Shown here piece by piece: positions 62,455 to 64,000 of a DNA stretch of 64,000 bases. Each line of letters begins with the position of its first letter. Positions within the stretch are counted from its first letter, which is position 1. The translations under genes were made by a program, and so were the position numbers. Source of the DNA: Marivirga lumbricoides (GTDB lineage: Bacteria > Bacteroidota > Bacteroidia > Cytophagales > Cyclobacteriaceae); contig NZ_BMEC01000005.1 in the NCBI RefSeq assembly GCF_014636295.1, forward strand, positions 62,001-126,000, read 5' to 3'. The notes under the pieces were generated by a model. The model did no database searches, was not told the origin of the DNA, and saw only the letters and a list, made by a program, of their open reading frames with translations.

Positions 62455-63564
62455 ATGAATAAGATCAATTATTTATATCTTCTTCTTCTGTTTATAGGAT
62501 TTTTTTCATGTAACAAACCTGAGGAAATGAAGCCGGAGCCTGTTGAGCTTGAACTTAATGCTCCTGTTTATTTTGGTGAGTTTAATAACCGCATTCCGGA
62601 GGACAACCCTTTGACAGAGAAAGGGTTTCAGCTGGGTAGAATGTTGTTTTATGAAAAAAAACTATCAGGAGATAACACAATGGCTTGCGCAAGTTGCCAT
62701 CAGCAGAAAAAAGCATTTACGGATGGTTTGGCTGTTAGCAAAGGAATTGATGGGATAGCCGGAAAGGTAAGCGCCATGTCCTTAGTAAATATGCTGTGGG
62801 CTGAAAAATTCACCTGGAATGGAAGGAAGCGATCAATTGAAGAACAATCGGTTGACCCTGTTGCAAACCCTATTGAAATGCACACCACTTTTGAGGCAGC
62901 AATAGAAAAGCTGGAAGCAGATGGTTATTCCGAATTATTTTCCGAAGTATTCGGTACTCCGGAGATAACTGAAGGGAGAATAGGCAAGGCGCTTTCTCAA
63001 TTCCAGAGAAGCTTGATTTCCGGTAATTCTAAATACGACCAGTATTTACGGAATGAATACCAGGCTACTTCTCAGGAAATAAGGGGGATGCAACTGTTTT
63101 TCACCCATCCTATTCCGGGTCAGTTACGTGGCGGTAACTGTGGAGATTGCCACTTAGGGCCGCTCACTTCCGGAGATATTGATGGTTTTCAGGGGTTTCA
63201 TAATAATGGTCTTGATTCTGACGAGGAGCTTGACGCGGGTTTAATGGAGTTTACAGGAAATCCGGCTGATAAAGGCAGGTTTAAAACTCCCAGCCTGCGC
63301 AATATTGCTTTAACTGCTCCTTACATGCACGATGGCAGGTTCCAGACGCTGGAAGAAGTGCTTGATCATTACAATGAAAATATTAAGAAGAGCGAAACAC
63401 TTGATATCTTAATTAAAGAAGGAAGTAATGAACCTATTGATCCTAACGAGCCTGTTAAACTGTTTTTAACGGACCAGGAGAAAGAGGACATCATTGCCTT
63501 TTTGCACATGTTAACAGATGAAGAGTTTGTTAACAACCCGAGATTTTCAAATCCTCATAATTAA
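62455..63564 (+). CDS. Di-heme cytochrome c peroxidase / MauG-like (MbnH-like) lipoprotein
   Basis: A protein of 369 residues from this ATG, chosen because it begins a lipoprotein signal (INYLYLLLLFIGFFSC). A GTG at 62401 would give a poor leader. Two c-type heme motifs, CASCH and CGDCH, are present with the CcpA/MauG fold landmarks: MACASCHQQKKAFTDGLAVS, MLWAEKFTWNGRKRSIEEQ, then FKTPSLRNIALTAPYMHDGRFQTLEEVL with the distal-side Met. Located three bases before an MbnP-like gene, it matches MbnH, the MauG-type enzyme that oxidises a tryptophan of MbnP. Bacterial peroxidase activity is the alternative. Confidence 0.87.
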   Translation: MNKINYLYLLLLFIGFFSCNKPEEMKPEPVELELNAPVYFGEFNNRIPEDNPLTEKGFQLGRMLFYEKKLSGDNTMACASCHQQKKAFTDGLAVSKGIDGIAGKVSAMSLVNMLWAEKFTWNGRKRSIEEQSVDPVANPIEMHTTFEAAIEKLEADGYSELFSEVFGTPEITEGRIGKALSQFQRSLISGNSKYDQYLRNEYQATSQEIRGMQLFFTHPIPGQLRGGNCGDCHLGPLTSGDIDGFQGFHNNGLDSDEELDAGLMEFTGNPADKGRFKTPSLRNIALTAPYMHDGRFQTLEEVLDHYNENIKKSETLDILIKEGSNEPIDPNEPVKLFLTDQEKEDIIAFLHMLTDEEFVNNPRFSNPHN

Positions 63565-63566
63565 AA

Positions 63567-64000
63567 ATGATGAAAAATAACATTTATTCAATAATGTTCA
63601 TTATGCTGATATTCCTTTCCTCTTGTGGTTCGGATGATGCTGTCCAAATGAACAATTCACTTGTTTTCAATTTTGAAAACATGGTGGGCGAGGTTCCACT
63701 GGTAATTGCAAGCCAAGAGTATGAGAGAGATAACGGTACTTTTACAGTGGAAGAATTAAAGTACTATATTTCCAATGTCAGGTTTTTAGATGATGACGGG
63801 AATCTGTTATTTTCTGAAGAAGAAAGTTATCATCTTATTACTCAGAATAACGCCTCAAATAAGCTCAACTTTAAGATCACCGATTTACCTGATTTGCAAA
63901 TTAGTACTGTTGAATTTAGCATTGGGGTAGATGCCGAGGCAAATACAAAGCTGGATAATCCTGGTGACCTGGATCCCAGCAATAATATGGCCTGGAATTG
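63567..64000 (+). CDS. MbnP-like copper-binding lipoprotein, truncated by the window end
   Basis: The first 144 codons are visible. A lipoprotein signal (IYSIMFIMLIFLSSC) is followed by NNSLVFNFENMVGEVPLVI, the MbnP opening, then YERDNGTFTVEELKYYISNVRFL, YHLITQN, and VEFSIGVDAEANTKLDNPGD. At the cut edge it reads LDPSNNMAWN, the family segment around a conserved tryptophan. MbnP partners with the di-heme enzyme MbnH; in the known case MbnH turns a Trp of MbnP into kynurenine, which helps bind copper. The stop lies beyond 64000. Confidence 0.8.
   Translation, partial: MMKNNIYSIMFIMLIFLSSCGSDDAVQMNNSLVFNFENMVGEVPLVIASQEYERDNGTFTVEELKYYISNVRFLDDDGNLLFSEEESYHLITQNNASNKLNFKITDLPDLQISTVEFSIGVDAEANTKLDNPGDLDPSNNMAWN

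Overview
The window comes from an AT-rich member of the Bacteroidota, most likely a free-living (perhaps marine) Cytophagales-type bacterium. The evidence is a SusC/SusD pair, a hybrid two-component system (HTCS) regulator, a type IX secretion C-terminal sorting domain, the Bacteroidota-specific block bamD-rpoZ-coaBC-DUF4835-recN, a NUDIX-type arabinose regulator, many lipoprotein signals, and a TTG/TAnnTTTG promoter. Genus is not resolvable by eye. No tRNA, rRNA or CRISPR array was seen.

Layout. (1) 1-6.9 kb: an accessory region with a decayed gene at the left edge, a VOC/PhnB-like gene, a complete four-gene QatABCD anti-phage operon (1522-6318) closed by a hairpin, and an unknown gene. (2) 7.0-9.2 kb: a TetR regulator, hotdog thioesterase and FabF-like ketosynthase operon, with a promoter overlapped by a palindrome. 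(3) 9.2-12.6 kb: a repeat-rich belt with at least three families of dispersed repeats and palindromes around a CPBP protease, a 54-residue lipoprotein and a DUF421 protein. (4) 12.6-15.8 kb: two unknown lipoproteins, a LuxE-like acyltransferase, and a decayed second copy of the recN 3' end. (5) 15.8-26.3 kb: core genes (recN, DUF4835, coaBC, rpoZ, bamD, a T9SS-sorted protein, an OstA-like protein; tilS, a cNMP-domain protein, mdh). (6) 26.3-58.5 kb: a large arabinan/L-arabinose utilisation locus. (7) 58.6-64 kb: rlmF, DUF4256, a secreted aminopeptidase P, and at the right edge a small Cys-motif protein, a di-heme peroxidase and a truncated MbnP-like protein, probably a copper-handling module.

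How the arabinan locus works together (inference from families and order): an HTCS senses arabino-oligosaccharides in the periplasm; a surface lipoprotein, SusD and SusC bind and import arabinan pieces; two GH43 enzymes, two GH51 arabinofuranosidases and a GH127 beta-L-arabinofuranosidase release L-arabinose; an extracytoplasmic mutarotase and an SSS symporter feed the cytoplasm; AraA, AraB and AraD convert arabinose to D-xylulose 5-phosphate, which a co-transcribed transketolase and a transaldolase-like enzyme pass to central metabolism. A NUDIX-family AraR with a degenerate NUDIX box, divergent from araB, probably represses the operon through two TGACG-containing sites between them.

The most notable items are the complete Qat operon with a Met-Gly start on QatB, the SusC-linked lipoprotein with a duplicated double-Trp module, the AraR operator pair, the recN 3'-end relic, the dispersed repeat families, and the MbnH/MbnP-like pair at the right edge.
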